This document shows, piece by piece, positions 24,267 to 38,309 of a stretch of DNA of 64,000 nucleotides. The translations under genes were made by a program, and so were the position numbers. Under the pieces are notes generated by a model, which did no database searches, was not told the DNA's origin, and saw only the letters and a program-made list of their open reading frames with translations. The stretch's first letter is position 1; each line of letters opens with the position of its first letter. The stretch lies in contig CP126193.1 of the NCBI GenBank assembly GCA_030272155.1, positions 7,812,001-7,876,000 on the forward strand, given 5' to 3'. This stretch comes from Tetradesmus obliquus (Eukaryota > Chlorophyta > Chlorophyceae > Sphaeropleales > Scenedesmaceae).

Positions 24267-27200
24267 ATGGCGGAGGCCGCAGCTGCGGCTGCCAAGTAAG
24301 TTCCTGACGGTGACGGGGCCGGCATTCGCAGCAGCCACGGCTGTACTGGCCGAAAGCAGGCTTGAACGCAGACTGTTGTGCGTAGGCCCGCAAAGGATGG
24401 TGACCAGGAGGAGCTGCGTGAGGGTATGGCACGTATCCTGAAGAAGGGCAACGACGTCTTCTACAACGAGGCCCAGGTGACTGCTGCAGTCAGGCTGTTG
24501 TCACTTGCTCCCTGGTGGCTGCCAGGGCATGCATTGGGCGACACATTCGATAGATTAACGGCTTGAAGACAAACAAAGGCACAGCATTTACAGAAGTCTG
24601 GCCACACGTGCTGCTGCTGAAGCAAGCACTGTGATGCAGCCGCCCTTTGTAACACAGCGACTGGGCACTCTGTGTATGCTTCCTGGGCACTCTGTGTATG
24701 CTTCCACCATATGCCTACACACAAGCTGCTGCGTCTCATTATTGTGCAGCCAGTAGGCTTCTTCTTCTTCATATTTGCAGCTTGTGCAGCTTGGTCCATC
24801 ATCTCCATCACTTACCGCCGCTGCCGCTGCTGTTGCTGCTGCTGCCGCCGCCGCTGCTGCAACTGCGCCGCTCCCGGCCCAGGTGACCAACAGAGACCTG
24901 TCTGTTGCAGTGCTGCGCCAATTCCTGCCGCAGCTAGCGCAGGAGAAGGCAGAAGGCAAGCTGCGCAAGCCTGGGCAGGCGCAGAAGGACAAGCGGCAGG
25001 CCAAGAAGGCGGCGGCCAAGGCAGCAGCACAGGATGAGCCCGCGCAGCCGGCACAGGTGAGCCGGCAACCGCACAGCTGAGCGTCATTTCTGCAGGAGAC
25101 GCCACATTCTATCATGTGTGACATTGTGGGCACTCAGTTCAGCAGCAGCTGGTGCTGCAAGGCGCGTAAGCGTCCTGTCATCCAGCTTAGGCTGCATTGT
25201 CATTCTTTTTGACAGGTGCAGGTATGTTAATGAGTTGCATTCGGTGTGCCGTGCTGAACGCCACCTGCGCCATGCAATGCATAAAAACATCACCTCAGTC
25301 GCCCTGGGCATGTGCACTGGCCATTTTCAGCCAGACTGACACAATATCGCGGCTGAGCACAGCAACCCCCAGTGCACCTGCTTTGGCCTGGCAGGCGCTG
25401 CCCTGCCTGCCAGCGCCTACTCAAGGTGCATTCACCTCGTTATCTTATTATCTTACCTTCCACACATCACACATTGCAAGGCAGCGTGCTATGTATCTCT
25501 TCACCTGCAAATCGGCCAATATATGCAACTAATCACCCTCACTCCTCTGCTGCTGCTGCTGCTGTGCTGCTGTGCAACATTCATGTCCCTGCAAACTTGG
25601 AAACTTCCAACAGGCTGGCGCGCGTGTGCTAGAGGGCCTTGCTGCATCAGGCCTGCGCTCCATCCGCTACGCCTTAGAGCTTGATGGAGTGTCTCGCATT
25701 GACGCGAATGACGTGGACCCTGCCGTGGTGGAGTCCATGCGCGCCAACATTGCGCTCAACGGGCCGGGGGTTGCTGCGCGCGTGGTGCCCACCTGCAGCG
25801 ACGCGCGGCTGCTGATGCTGCAGAACCCTGAGGTAGGCTGTGGTCGTGTGTGTTTGTCTGTGGCAGGCTGCATGCCGCGCGGCTGCTGATGCTGCAGAAC
25901 TCCGAGGTGGGTTGGGCCGGTGGGTGAGTGTCAATCAATTTAAGTTGATGACAGATGTGCAGCAGGCAAATTGGGATTGTGCTGGGCATGCTGCGGAACT
26001 TAATTGGTGGGTGTGTCAAGGCGGGAGCTGCAGCACAAGCGTCGAATGGCGGCAGCTGAAACACCGGACATGAAACACCAGGCGCGTCTTGTGGTGGTTG
26101 CACATCAGCTGTGCTTGTGTGGTTGTTGGGGGGCGGGCTGCATGGGGTGCTCTGGCACAAGCGCATCAGGTGCTTTCTGACTGCACTGCCAGTGGGCAGG
26201 ACTGTGTTACAGGCACGCCTGCTCCCCCTCCTCCTGGCGCTGATCACGCCTGCTGCTGCTGCTGCTGCTGCAGGCGTACGATGCCATTGACCTGGACCCG
26301 TACGGCACGCCGGCGCACTTCCTGGACAGTGCGCTGCAGGCGGTGGCTGAGGGTGGGCTGCTGGCAGTGACAGCCACAGACATGGCGGTGCTGTGCGGCA
26401 ACAGCGGGGAGGTGGGTATGCATTCGCAGATTGGGCTGCTGCTGCACTGCAGTGCTGCGCGCATTTGCATGTTTCGCTTGTGCATGCATTCTTTGGTTCA
26501 GTCGCTCTGGGCATGTGCACTGGCCGCTCCCAGGGGAGGTGAGCGCCGTTTCAGTTGATGCGCTGATCTTGTGGCTCATTTGGCTGTTCCAGCGCTGCAT
26601 GCGCTTGCACCCTCAGCTAGAAAATCAACCCATGTTTTACACTTGCGCATGCATGTTGTCACCTCAGTCGCCCTGGGCATGTGCACTGGCCATTTCCAGC
26701 CAGACTGACACAATATCGCGGCTGAGCACAGCAACCCCCAGTGCACCTGCTTTGGCCTGGCAGGCGCTGCCCTGCCTGCCAGCGCCTACTCAAGGTGCAT
26801 ACAGACACAAGTTCAAACCCCTCTTCACATATCCCTGTCTCCCCTCTATCCCTCATGCCATGCTTTCGCCCAAGCTGCTGCTGTCAGTGTGCGCGTGTCC
26901 CCACAAGCCCTCGCTGCACTTGACCCCTGCCTGTGCCCGCTGCTGCCTCGCTGCAATGCTGTCCCACCCCTCCCTGGCTTTCCTTTTTCTTCCTCATACG
27001 GTCACGGGTGTGCTGCACCAAACAAGTACGGCTCCTACCCCATCCACAGGCCAGCCTGGCTGCCCACCACCCTTGCCTGCCTCACCACTGCTGCCCTGCT
27101 GCCGCTGCTGCTGCACCCCACCTGCCCTCAATAGGTGTGCTGGACCAAGTACGGCTCCTACCCCATCCACAGGCCCTACTGCCACGAGGCAGCGGTGCGC

Positions 27201-29857
27201 ATCCTGCTGGCCTGCCTGGAGAGCCACGCCAACCGCTACAAGCGCTACATTGTGCCGCTGCTCAGCGTGCACATGGACTTCTACATCCGAGTAAGTGTGG
27301 TTTTGCGGTTCTATGGGTGTCTGTCGGGTCCAACAGGGTGCAGGGTGTTGTTGTCGGTGTGGGTGGGTGCGGGGGTGGCACATGCAATTCTGTGGTGCTA
27401 CCTCTCATGCCTTCCAGCGATTGCATAGTGTGCAGCCAGGCCATGTGTAGTCTGGCTGCCGATCTGCGCTGCAATGATAGATAGATAGAGGGTTTTCACG
27501 GTGTGTTCTTGCTGCATACGCCACCACAGACACCTGGTAAAGTAGGAAGCTGCAAGCAGCTCAGCTCCGGCTGTCACTCTGTGAGGTTCAGTGCTGCAAT
27601 GCCGCATGCTGAAAGTGTCCTCCCTGCTGCCTGTGCTGTCTGCAGGTGTTTGTGCGCGTGTTCACGTCTGCAGCTGAGATCAAGGCCTCTGCTTCCAAGC
27701 AGGCCTACGTGTGGCAGAGCCAGGGCTGTGACAGCTGGTGGCTGCAGCCCGTGGGGCAGCAGCAGCAGAAGGGCAGCAGCACAAAGCACATGCCTGCGCA
27801 CGGCCCCGCGGTGCCGTCTAACCGGTGAGCTGGCTGCTCAGGGTGTGGAAGGAAGGGTTGAGCAGATTGGTGGTTGCTGGTGCGGCAGAGGCTCTGCCGG
27901 GTGGAGTTGATGTCTTTACCTGGTGTATGGGGGGGTGGGGTGCTGGTACGGTTGGCAGCAAGTGGTGATGCGTTTGATGTTGCTGGTGTGAGGTGTTATG
28001 CTGTGTGCGCGGTGTGGCTGCCAGGCGTGGGGTCGTGTGGCAGTGCTGCTCAGCTGGGTGATGCAAGATATAACTGCAACAATCCGAAACTCCTAACTAG
28101 AGTTTACACATGAGGACTGTATTCGTATTCTGACAGCTAGAGCAAGCGCTGTTGTGAGGTTGGTTGTCGCTACTGCAACTCTTGTAGAATTGTGTGAGGA
28201 CGCACGTGGCATTGCTGCTGCAAGGGTACTAGTCGTCTGTCAGCTCCATTGGCGTGGGTTGTTGTGAGTGTAGGTGGGAGCGAGCCGATGATGCAACAAA
28301 GATAGGGCAAAATCTGAATCTCTATGTAGCATCCAATCTAATGTATTCGTACTGTCTGACGGCTCGCTGCCTTCTCTTGATGCACTGCTGCTCTTTTTAC
28401 TGTGGGTGTGCTTTGCAACATGGTTGTTGGTTGGATGCTTGTGTGCTAGCATGGGCGCTCTGTCCTTGGTGCATCAGCGTACCCAACTGCTTGAAGTACA
28501 CGCCAGCCCTGCTCTACTCACCCCGCTTCTGTTACTTTGTTATTTTCAAATTTCATGTCCTGCGACAGCTGCCCCGAGTCTGGCGCCGCCTTCCTCATGG
28601 GTGGCCCCATCTGGGCGAGGCCCCTGCATGATCAGGCCTGGGTGGCGGGGCTGCTGCAGCAGATGGACCAGGAGAGCGGCCGCTACGCGCAGCATGCGCG
28701 GCTAAAGGGCATTCTGACCAGCGTGCTGGAGGAGCTGCCTGACGTGCCGCTGTACTACAAGTGAGCACGGCATGTGCTTTTGTTTCAATTGTTGTATTTT
28801 GGATATGTTGTGCTTTGTTACCTTCAGCCGTGTCATCTGCTAGCTGCTGGGTGGCATGAGGCGACCAGCTGCCAGACGTGCCTCTCTCACACAAGTGAGG
28901 CTGCTGCTTCATCTGCTAGCTGTGTTACCTGCTTCTGCCATGATGTGCGAGCTGCTAGGTGGTATGAGGCGACTGTAAGCCATGCTCTTGCTTGGCTGTA
29001 TGCTGTCTTGAGGTGCTGTTGCGTGGATGGTCTGCGCTAGGCCACGTCCTTTCTGTGATCAGGAGCGCCTCACTCACACCCACGCTGCAGCTGGCCACTG
29101 ACTCTGTGCCTGCCTGCTGCCTCGCTGTGTGCCCTCCCGTAGCGTGCACGACATGTGCCGCACCGTGCGCTGCACGCCGCCGCGCGCGGAGCAGCTGCGC
29201 AGCGCCCTCATCAACGCTGGCTTTCGCGTCAGTGGCAGCCACGCCAACCCTCTGGCGCTGAAAACAGATGCGCCGCCCAAAGTAGTCTGGGACATCATCC
29301 GCTGCTGGGTGAAGCTGCACCCAATCAAGCCCCCAGAGCCCAACTCCTATCCGGCGGCAATCCTGTCGAAGGAAATTGAGACTGAGGCGGACTTTAGGAA
29401 GGCAGCAGGAGCTGTGCCAGAGAGTGTGAAGGCGGGGGTGAAGCGCTTTGTGCAGAACCCTGCTTTCTGGGGCCCCAAGGCGCGCCACGGTCGGCCGCTG
29501 AAGCCCGAGCAGCAGAAGCAGCAGCAGGCGCAGGCGGAGCAGCGGCGTACGCGGCAGCAGCAGCAGCAGCAGCAAGAGGGCCAAGGGGCGGCCGCTGCTG
29601 CTGCCGACAGCGACAGCAGCGGTGGCGCTGCTGCGGGCGGCAGCAATGGGTCAGCAGCAGCAGCTGCTGCTGCAGCAGTTGAAGACGCTGCTGCCGAACA
29701 GCAGCAGCAGCAGGGTGAGGCAGCAGCAGCAGCAGCAGCTGATGGTGATGATCTGCTGTCAATGCTGTATGATAAGGAAGACGGGGAAGCGGAACGGCCC
29801 CCAAAGAAGGCACGAAAGGTGCCGGCAGCAGCAGCAGCAGCAGCAGGCAGCAGCTAA
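24267..29857 (+). CDS. TRM1: tRNA (guanine26-N2)-dimethyltransferase
   Basis: Uses S-adenosylmethionine to dimethylate G26 of many tRNAs; in eukaryotes one gene can serve nucleus and mitochondria. Nine exons (24267-24295, 24386-24476, 24883-25056, 25614-25832, 26274-26411, 27135-27290, 27646-27824, 28569-28760, 29143-29857) give 630 residues. Family motifs in order: [36 protein letters not shown] (SAM site), [18 protein letters not shown] (catalytic DPYG), [32 protein letters not shown], and the C-terminal helix region with [20 protein letters not shown]. The CxxC-type zinc cysteines usually before MGGPIW are mostly missing. The last about 120 residues are Gln/Ala-rich low complexity ending in a basic patch ([10 protein letters not shown]) that may act as a nuclear localisation signal. 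Introns 3 and 5 carry a shared 141-bp repeat, and introns 4 and 5 carry exon echoes. Confidence 0.95.
25291..25431 (+). repeat. 141-bp direct repeat, copy 1 (TRM1 intron 3)
   Basis: Nearly identical to 26660-26800 in intron 5 of the same gene; one difference seen is CATTTTCAGCC against CATTTCCAGCC. It contains CAGCCAGACTGACACAATAT and GCTTTGGCCTGGCAGGCGCT. Near-identity implies a recent copy or gene conversion. Confidence 0.95.
25871..25912 (+). repeat. Echo of TRM1 exon 4 3' end
   Basis: Downstream of exon 4 the intron repeats its last 30 nt and donor: GCGCGGCTGCTGATGCTGCA then GAACTCCGAG|GTGGGT, against GAACCCTGAG|GTAGGC in the exon. Offset is 74 bp. The donor is intact. Confidence 0.9.
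26660..26800 (+). repeat. 141-bp direct repeat, copy 2 (TRM1 intron 5)
   Basis: Second copy of the 25291-25431 element. A third, partial match (CAGTCGCTCTGGGCATGTGC ACTGGCC) lies at about 26501-26527 in the same intron. Confidence 0.95.
27006..27052 (+). repeat. Echo of TRM1 exon 6 5' end
   Basis: Upstream of exon 6 (27135) the intron contains GTGTGCTGCACCAAACAAG then TACGGCTCCTACCCCATCCA CAGGCC, matching the exon start except for a 4-nt insertion and no AG immediately before it. It would be out of frame, so it is a relic of tandem duplication. Confidence 0.9.
27477..27581 (+). repeat. Dispersed intronic repeat, copy 2
   Basis: Inverted relative to 21470-21565. It lies in TRM1 intron 6 and starts with GATAGATAGATAGAGGG. 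Compared with copy 1 it has a small insertion (TTCTTGCTGCATACG against TTCATACG). Confidence 0.85.
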
Positions 29858-30984
29858 CACCAGAAAACGGCGAGCAGTGCGATCTGTAGGATAGGTGTAT
29901 AGTGTAGCTTCAGAGGGTAGGGTAGCAGCCAGGTGGTTACTGAGTAGGTAGGGTAGGCAGGAGGGGAGGGCGTGAACCGTGTTCAGCGTAGCTTGAGGGG
30001 CGTGGTGGGGTACACTGTTTGGGCAGCTTGATGGTGTTGCAGCGCTACATGTTGCTGTGGTAGCTGACAAGGCCATGAGAGTACCGGCATGCAGAGCCGG
30101 CAGCTGGGGGCATGCCTGGTTGTTGCGTGAACGCTGACGCGCAGCGTACCTTGCAGCTCCGCCTGCAAGTGTGCTGACTTATTTCATGTGGCGTCTGTGC
30201 ATGCAGACATGTGGCATGCGTACTGCCGACACTGAGAAACGTGTTGATGCCATTGACAAACAAGCAGTTGGTTTCGGCGGTGCTGCGGCCTTGAACAGTC
30301 CGCCATGCAAGCAGCATTGCATGACTTAAACGTGGATTGTTTTGTTAGGCAGTTCAGTGCCATTTGCAGAAGGAAAGCAAGCTGGAGTGGTTTGCCACAC
30401 AGCTGCGCTGCAGCAGGGTGGAGCATATGTTGCTTCTGCATGTATGCAGTAAGCACAAGTTTTTGATTGGCTGGTAGATTGTCCCACAGCTGTGGGGCAG
30501 TTCAACTGTAACGTTTGGATCTGACAAGTACTTCGGCCATTGAATGCCATGCAACTCACTATGCAGTCGTCAGCAGATAGCCAGGAACCATCTTTTTCGG
30601 CTGACCCATCTGTATTCCTGGGTGGTGGGCTGTTCCACTGGTACTGGTGGCACCTTTCAGCACGCACGTAACCCTTTATACACATGCTGACACGCATAGC
30701 ATCACTGCGTCAACTGTCCTGCACTTCTTTCTAATTGTGTCTTTCGACGCTCAAGCAAGGATTAGCTCAGTTACATGCCCATCGCTGGGGCGCATACACT
30801 CCAGCTGTTAAGACATCTACTTCAGTAGATCTACTGCCCAGCGTATGCGGTGTAGCTAGGGAAATTGATCTGATGTCATCATAATCACAACCCAAAACAA
30901 CTTCAGAGTCGCCTGCCATCATAATACAACTCAGCTGAGTCCAGTGCAGTGCGGAAAGACAAGCAAGACATGCACATGCTGCAT

Positions 30985-31200
30985 GATTCATGCACAGCAA
31001 CTGCAGTGCTTCGTGATGCAGCAGCAACAGCAGGTGCTTCTTGCACTACCACTGAGTGCAGATTGTACACTCGATCATGCACAGCAACCACAGGGCTTCG
31101 TGATGCAGCAACAACAGTAGGTGCTTCCTGCACTACCACTGAGTGCCGAATGCACACTCGGTCATGCACAGCAACCGCAGTGCTTTATGATGCAGAAGCA
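30985..31200. repeat. 87-bp tandem repeat, about 2.5 copies
   Basis: Units starting at TGCACAGCAA 30991, 31078 and 31165 (period 87). They share GCACTACCACTGAGTGC and GCTTCGTGATGCAGCA. The open frames through it are a by-product of the repeat. Confidence 0.9.
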
Positions 31201-31274
31201 GCAAGCCTGCGGAAAAACGCAGCTTCATCCTGCTCTCTTGCAGATGCAGCAACGCCACCCCCCTCATGAGGTGA

Positions 31275-31332
31275 TGACAGCGCTGGAGCACACATTTTGA
31301 CAGCGCTGGAGCACACATTTTGACAGCGCTGG
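31275..31332. repeat. 23-bp tandem repeat next to the reductase A stop codon
   Basis: TGACAGCGCTGGAGCACACA TTT occurs twice (31275, 31298) and partly a third time (31321), ending eight bases from the reductase A stop codon, hence within its 3' UTR. Confidence 0.95.
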
Positions 31333-31339
31333 CAGCAGC

Positions 31340-34775
<3,436 letters not shown>

Positions 34776-35570
34776 GTTGTCCGGAGTGTTCCAAGACGTG
34801 CAAAGCGACCAGGGCGTACAAAGGTTTACGAAGCGAGCAAACGAGAAAGTGTACTGAAAGGTTTGTGCGACTATATAATTAAGACAGACCACCTTTAAGC
34901 TGCAGGCGTTTATTGCGGGTCATCTGAGTCATAATGTGCATGGGAGCATTGGACAAGATTAGCACACCGTAATCCAGGAGTTGATTACGCAACTGCGTTT
35001 TGCTACTGTGCTTAGAGCACTACTACAACAACGACGGCTGATGAGAAACAAGCTATTGCATGCGCAAATGGACTCCAAACGACTGGCAGAAAATGCAGCA
35101 CTGCATCGCTTGGGTGCAGCCAAACATAGGTTTGGCCTATGCTTTTCAGCATGATGCACCCACATGACGCACATCTCATCAGGGCTTCTAAACTAATTAT
35201 TTATCCAGAGTTGGCAGTACTGACTAGTCAGGCAACGATCGTAGCCTTGCGCTAGGCGCATCTTGACAACCACTGGCACAACTCTGGCAGAGCTGCCTGC
35301 ATGGTCAGGCCATGGGCAAAACCAGCAGCCCGAACCCCCAGTCGCAACTGCACGGTAGACACAGTAGCAGCTAGCCAGCTGGTCTGGCTGACAGCTGACA
35401 CGCGCGCTGCGGTGCAAACAAGCTGTCCACAGTGTGCAGTCCCCAACCAACAGACATAGCTGCTGCTGCCTCCCGGGAGGGCCCTCTGCCTTGAGCAGCG
35501 GTTGCAGGTAAAGCACAAATAAGCAGCAACCACATGTGCACACACCACAGCCCGCTGCTTCAAACTGAGT
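34776..35570. promoter_or_regulatory. Promoter region of reductase A
   Basis: 795 bp between the reductase B stop and the reductase A start. TTATATAG (minus strand, 34879-34872) sits about 97 bp before the ATG, a normal TATA distance allowing a 5' UTR of about 65 bp. The rest also holds the 3' UTR of reductase B. Confidence 0.6.
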
Positions 35571-38309
35571 TCACTGCTTCACAGGGAAGGGGTCCTCAGC
35601 CGCCACCTTGACCACAGCCTTGCCTGTGTTGCCGCCCGCCATCATCTCCACAAATGCTTTTCCCGCATTCTCGATGCCCTCTGTTGTGTGTTCCAGCGCC
35701 TTCACCTTGCCCTGCTGCACATGCTCTGCCATGGTTGCCCCAAACTCAGCCCCCAACTCAGCCATGTAATCGGACACAATGAAGCCCTCCAGCTTGATGC
35801 GCTTGGTGATCAGCTGCAGCAGCAGGAGCAGCAGCAGCAGCAAGCCTGTCTTGATGCATGCTGGGGAGAGCAACAAGCAAAGTCCTGAGGTGTGCCTACG
35901 CATGCCAGGTGCTGTAGGACTTGCAGCATGTGCAGCCAGATAGGTACAGCTGGCACTGCTGCGGTGCAGGTGGTAATCACACCACACAAACTTCACACTG
36001 AACCTCACACTAAACTTCACACTGCATGGCCTTCACACCTTGTGGGTTCCACACGTTGTGAACCTAACCTAACACACCGTGAAGCTCACATTGAACAGGT
36101 TCTTCACGCCGTACTTCTGCTCATCTGGCAGGTCGTACTGGCTGATCATGCCGCACGCCACGATGCGCGCGTGTGAGCGCGCCTGATCCAGCACTGTTTC
36201 AAGCGTGGGCCCGCCCACGTTATCAAAGTAGATGTCAATGCCGTCTGGTGCTGCTGCTTTGAGGGCTGCTGCTGTGTCCACGCGCTTGTAGTTGAAGGCC
36301 TCGTCGAAGCCCAGCTGCTTCAGCAGCGCCACCTGAGCAGCGGATGGTGTCATTGCCATTGCGGCAAGCATAGCAGCCAGTGCAATGCCAGTGGTGGTTG
36401 AGCAGTTGTGCTACACTATACAGGTGTTGGTAGGTTGGTTGCGTCTGTGCAAGCCGCGGCCGTCGCAACGCTTGCTCACACAGGCCAGCTTGCTACAACA
36501 GGCAGCACGCATACACCATGTCGCGGCAGCTGCTGAATTGTCAAGCCAACTGTTAGCACCAAGCCCCATTTCCACGTATGTGCTGCCTCAGCACGCTGCG
36601 CACCTTGTCATCGCTGCCTGCCGAGCCAATCACCCTGCAGCCGTACACATTCTTCAGCAGCTGCCCAGCCACCAGCCCCACGGCACCAGCAGCGCCTGAC
36701 ACAAACGCCACCTCCCCTTGATTGATAGGCTCTGCAATCTTCTTGATGCTGGCCCATGCGGTCATGCCTGGCATGCCCAGCGTGCCTAAGAAGTAGGACA
36801 GCGGCGCAGAGCCTAGAAGAGATGGCTCCAGCTTCTGCAGCATGCCCTGCAATGGACCACCCGCAGCAGCAGCAGCAGCAATACGTGGGTGGCTGCAACT
36901 GCCTGTGCTGCACTCTGCGCTGCGCTGCCATTCGCTGAGCTGCAGAGCGGCAGGCGCCATATTCGTCTACCGCAAGCCAACCCCCACCGCAAGCCAACCG
37001 CATACGTCCAATGAATGCGCTGCTGATATGCACACCTGTGCCACAGGACAGTGTCACCTGGTCCAGCAACGCATGGCTGCTACAAGGCAGCATGCCGCTG
37101 ACCACGCCAAAACTACACTGGCGTAGGGTTCAGCAGGGTTTACGCAACACAAAACCCTCTGCATCCGCACCTGTGCCGCCTGGTCCAGCACTGCGAGGCT
37201 GCTCCAGGGCAGCATGCCGCTGACCACGTCACCCGCAGCAAAGCCGGCCGCCTTGCTGGCCTTGACCAGGCCGATGCCGCCGCTGGCGAGCGGCTTGACG
37301 CTTTCGAAAGGACCGATGAAGTAGTAGCTCTGGTGCGGGAAGCAGCAGCAGCAGCAGCAGCAGGAGGAGCAGCAGCAGCAGCGAAAGGAGCATATCTGCA
37401 GGCTACGCGCCCTGGAAGGCTGTTTTGCAGCTGTGCACATGCAGGCTGCTGCACCCAGCTTCTGACAGTTGCTGCAGAGAGCTACGCATACGCTTGATGC
37501 TGGCAGATGCACAGGGCTCATCACAGGTGCTGATGCCGAGGTGAAGGGCTTTGCGCTGCTGTTAACAAGGAGTTTGCGAAGTTTTTAAGCATGCACAGCA
37601 AAACGGATCAAGTATACATTTTTCAGCATGTAAGCAATGGGCTGAAGCTGTCGTCGGACCTGCATCCTACTGTGCTGGGATCTACGACACGCTTGAATTG
37701 AGTACCCTGCGTCAGCACCAGACAGAATGTTGCTGTGTGTTGCTGTGTGCCCACCTTCATGCGCCTCATCCTGCCGCGCAGGTAAGGGTCCACACTCAGG
37801 TACCTGCAGCATAGCAACAGGCACAGTGTTGTCACCTACACGCTGCTTGCTGCTGGTCAAGCACACACGCGTGCTGCAGCATGCAGGGGTCGGTCCGAAG
37901 CAGCAGCAAAATGTTAAAGGACATGGACAAATTGGCTGCTGCACCTGCTGTGCGTCCAACTGCTGCTGTTCTTGCTGAGTAATCAGCTTTTGCTCTGGTG
38001 ACAGAGGCACCACCTGCAACAGGCACCTGGTGACACCCAGAGTAACCCAAGCTGCGCGTGCATCCTCCCTCACACCAGTTACAACTTAACTATATGCAAA
38101 AAGGTTGTAATCATACGCTGCAGACTGAAACGTGTTCCTGCGGTCGGTTTTGAACGATCCATAGCCACTCACAGCAGTTCAACGAGCACCTCTCCGTCCT
38201 GGAGGTTGGCAGGGTCGATTTCGCTGGTGGAAACCTCGAAATCGGACTCCTGCACAGCTCTATCATCAACATAGTCCTTCCACAGCACACTGGTGACGGG
38301 CAAGGCCAT
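35571..38309 (-). CDS. NADP-dependent alkenal reductase-like MDR oxidoreductase, paralogue B
   Basis: Same family and role as paralogue A, lying directly upstream in head-to-tail order. Six exons (38309-38173, 37803-37755, 37329-37171, 36846-36604, 36332-36090, 35813-35571) give 357 residues. Motifs: [41 protein letters not shown], the dinucleotide-binding GAAGAVGLVAGQLLKNVYG, IDIYFDNVGGPTLETVL, RIVACGMISQYDL, and NAGKAFVEMMAGGNTGKAV. Its exon 4 (81 codons) is two exons (56 + 25 codons) in A, its exon 5 (81 codons) is also two in A, and its first exon is split where A is not. The start MALPVTSVLWKDYV aligns with MAPIEVTSILFKEFV of A. The pair is a tandem duplication followed by intron gain or loss. 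Confidence 0.93.
37032..37107 (-). repeat. Echo of reductase B exon 3 3' end
   Basis: Gene sense: GTGGTCAGCGGCATGCTGCC TTGTAGCAGCCATGCG...CTGGACCAGGTG, a diverged copy of the exon 3 end (GTGGTCAGCGGCATGCTGCC CTGGAGCAGCCTCGCA...CTGGACCAGGCG) lying 125-135 bp downstream in the intron. The reading VVSGMLPCSSHALLDQ keeps the frame. Confidence 0.85.

Larger units (their letters stand above)
29858..31339. other. Intergenic region between convergent genes
   Basis: 1.5 kb containing the 3' ends of TRM1 (+) and alkenal reductase A (-). No gene is seen. It holds the two tandem repeats listed separately. Confidence 0.6.

Noticed and set aside
30985..31200. CRISPR-like direct repeats
   Set aside because: Units are contiguous 87-bp tandem copies without unique spacers, in a eukaryotic intergenic region.
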